From positions 248,001 to 312,000 of the forward strand of contig JAGFNK010000007.1 in NCBI GenBank assembly GCA_025769875.1: a DNA stretch of 64,000 bases. Direction: 5' to 3'. This stretch comes from Russula earlei. Lineage: Eukaryota; Basidiomycota; Agaricomycetes; Russulales; Russulaceae. The number at the start of each line of letters is the position of its first letter. Position 1 is the first letter of the stretch. Made by a program: the position numbers and the translations under genes. The notes beneath the pieces were generated by a model. It was not told where the DNA came from. It did no database searches and was given only the letters and a program-made list of their open reading frames with translations. Positions 61,762 to 64,000 of the stretch are shown in pieces.

Positions 61762-64000
61762 GTTGAGATTATCATTGATTTGGTGTGTTACCACTACCCT
61801 GGGATGTTGTGATGTAATCACAGCTCAGACGCGTTGACGCGTCGGTTACATGGACCGGGCATCACCGGCTTAGCTCAGGCGCATGATGTGTCGGATCACG
61901 CGGTCCGGCTCAGCTCACATGCTGAGATCTGCGTTACTTACAATGATAAGTTAATTGATGACAATCGGTAGCTACTAACGACTGATCCTTGTATGATCTT
62001 TGTTTCTTATTGATGGTAGCTACCTGCAGTGTACTTAGAGACGCTCTGGAGTACTTAAGAGCGTCGTATTTCGATAGATCACTTCAGTCTTGTCTTACAC
62101 AATACTGAAGTGAGTACTTACTGTTTCCTATCTTATCTCTCGCATCTAATCACGTGTTGTAGATATCTTTTGATAGGTATTACTGAATTATAGTCTTGTC
62201 TTACACAATACTGAAATATCTTGTGATAGATCTTAAGGATCTTATCGCTCTTATCATAACCTGCGCCCATCTGCTTCTACAGGTTATGGGCCCTGACCGT
62301 GTCTAAATTCCAAAGTCGAAGATTCACACACAAGCTTACCATTTTTTCCCTCTTCACAAGCCTCTGTTATCAGACGACACCCTACTCCCTCGGTCCCTGG
62401 AGCCGAAGGATTGACGCGCGCGTTATCTATCACGCGTCAGGGGTACTGATTTGATCTTCAATAATCTGGCAACAACTGCTCTGTTAGCCCGGGTTGGCAA
62501 TTTGCAATTACCTAAAGTTCACTCACGGCACCCTCGCCTAATGTTTACGTTCCCTCCTCGATTTCGATCACTCGCTTGGTCATCTCGCTTACTGGCCATT
62601 ACCCCACATCCTGAATAATTATCGCGCGTCGCATTACAGTTACAGATGATAGCCCCTCCAGCAATACTTCTTAGGACGCTGAGGGAGAACACTTTTAGAC
62701 GCACGCGCTCTTGAAATATACATTCAGAAGGTCACATTGGCAGTAACAAAAATGACATCAAATTGTATACTTGCAAGCTCAAGTGGGAGGAACTCAAACG
62801 CGCATACGGCGGCGTCAGATCAATGTCAAGCGTTCTACACATGGGCATCCCTTACACGCACATTCCTAGACGTTAGACGACACACATCAGACGTTCCCGC
62901 GATTGCAACAAACGATGCATGGATCACTCTCCAATATAACCATTTATTCATATCGAATCTCCATTTCACCTCCTTATCTATCTAAACGTTACCCGACGCT
63001 TACTCGGCTGTCGCGTCGACAAATTCTAGCCTCCGGCGCTCCGATGGACCTTTCCACACACGATCCAGGTACGGATCAGTAATGAAGGTGGTCGTCGGGC
63101 CGGCCTCTCCGCCTCACAAAATACAGTCATTCCGGTAAAGACACACAACACTACGTCCGAAATACAATGCTGCTATTGCAATCAACTTGGGCACGCAGTC
63201 TGGACTACCGGAAGGAGAAGGCAACGAATACAAAAGTGACAGGCACTGACAGGAACGTCAGCGCGTACATAGTGGGCAATACTGCTCCTATCACCGAGGT
63301 ATCGGACGTCCGATGAATATGAGATTCTGGGTTTCCCTTTACGCTGGCGGCTAGATCTTGATCGACTACGGAGCTCCTCATCATATTAGTCCGTTCCGGA
63401 CCCCCGACTTCATTATTTGCGCTCCGGCCTCCAGATCTATTACTCTGGGAGGTTATACAGTCATCAGACAGATTGGGACTGGATCTGCGTCTGTCCTGCC
63501 GGCCGGAAGGCCTTGGAGATATCCTTATTAACCCTCATAGACATTCTACATGTACCGAAGGCCGATGCATGCGACTACACAGTGCGCGCGCTACTTCGGA
63601 ACGGGGGATGCATCACCTACACTCAAGAGGGGTGTTCAAATTTACACATCAAAGATCGGAAGATCGCGCACAGCTGGCTGGAGAACAATCTATTGTGTAT
63701 TAACTTCATAACTCCAGCTCTACACGCGCAAAGAAGTGTCCTATCATTTCACATCCAGCATCAGCGCATGGGACATATGTTTCCACCGCGCGTTAATCTA
63801 TCACAGTGATTCCGGTACTCGGATCTCGCTTGGCTTTACAGGATCGCGATCAGTTATCCTGTCCGGAGTATACACTCGGCAACCGAACACTTCTTTTCTG
63901 GGCTTCCCCTTAGCGATCGGATCCTCGGCTACAGATTATCTACAGCACCTTAGCCGATCTGCTGCACGCGAGATCAATTCGAGGCGCTAGCTATTGAGGC
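61762..64000 (+). mobile_element. Copia-3, 5' part (runs off the window)
   Basis: 5' LTR 61762-62281 (520 bp; 3' two thirds near-identical to Copia-1, 5' third variant), then GGTTATGGGCCC (62282-62293) and an internal region nearly identical to Copia-1 up to the window end. It includes the same broken frames, for example the 82-codon MAVTKMTSNC frame at 62737-62985. It inserted in the Z gag relic; the left target is TCATC (61757-61761). Confidence 0.95.

Overview
The window is a transposon-dominated stretch of a basidiomycete (Agaricomycete-type) genome. Evidence for this: about 47-54 bp spliceosomal introns in most recognisable genes; a FunK1-type fungal kinase; a fungus-specific membrane protein of the kind expanded in Agaricomycetes; an F-box/LRR-like fragment; and chromodomain Ty3/Gypsy retrotransposons. 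Base composition is two-state. Young elements and live genes keep CpG. Old elements have had nearly all CpG converted to TpG/CpA, as expected from cytosine methylation and deamination.

Layout. 1-7708: nested, CpG-depleted solo LTRs of two families (called LTR-X and LTR-Y here), a tRNA-derived SINE-like dimer, a Copia-type solo LTR and relic coding fragments. 7709-17390: Gypsy-A, a 9.7-kb minus-strand chromovirus with an intact 1258-codon pol frame. 17391-23060: an old minus-strand gag/ORF1-like relic cut by LTR-X, LTR-Y (itself carrying a Copia LTR) and LTR-Z (itself carrying a Harbinger-type MITE and a Gypsy solo LTR). 23190-27965: a decayed duplicate of the membrane-protein gene, split by a 2.76-kb pogo-like DNA transposon and a 1.0-kb solo LTR. 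28200-35998: the most gene-like part, with a broken PL8-type lyase, an apparently intact membrane-protein gene, a 5'-truncated Old Yellow Enzyme gene and a small secreted-protein gene. 37331-58772: a minus-strand FunK1 gene split by Gypsy-B (37582-56918), which in turn contains two Copia elements in opposite orientation. 59200-64000: an F-box/LRR fragment, then a gag-only LTR element (Z) cut by a second MITE and by a third Copia element that runs off the window.

Most insertion boundaries could be set to the base from target-site duplications (TSDs), so the order of events can be read.

Most unusual signal. Between the presumed transcription start and the gag AUG, the Gypsy family carries about 2.85 kb without a single ATG on the sense strand in any frame in Gypsy-A. 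The few ATGs in Gypsy-B trace to CpG transitions. Yet this leader holds three long, conserved, methionine-free open frames of roughly 307, 330-380 and 206 codons. Chromoviruses normally have only a short leader before gag. The element also appears to self-prime as Tf1 does, whereas the Copia elements carry a Drosophila-copia-like half-tRNA(iMet) primer site.

Limits: all comparisons were made by eye. No database search, alignment program or count was run. Family names X, Y, Z and W are labels for this report only.
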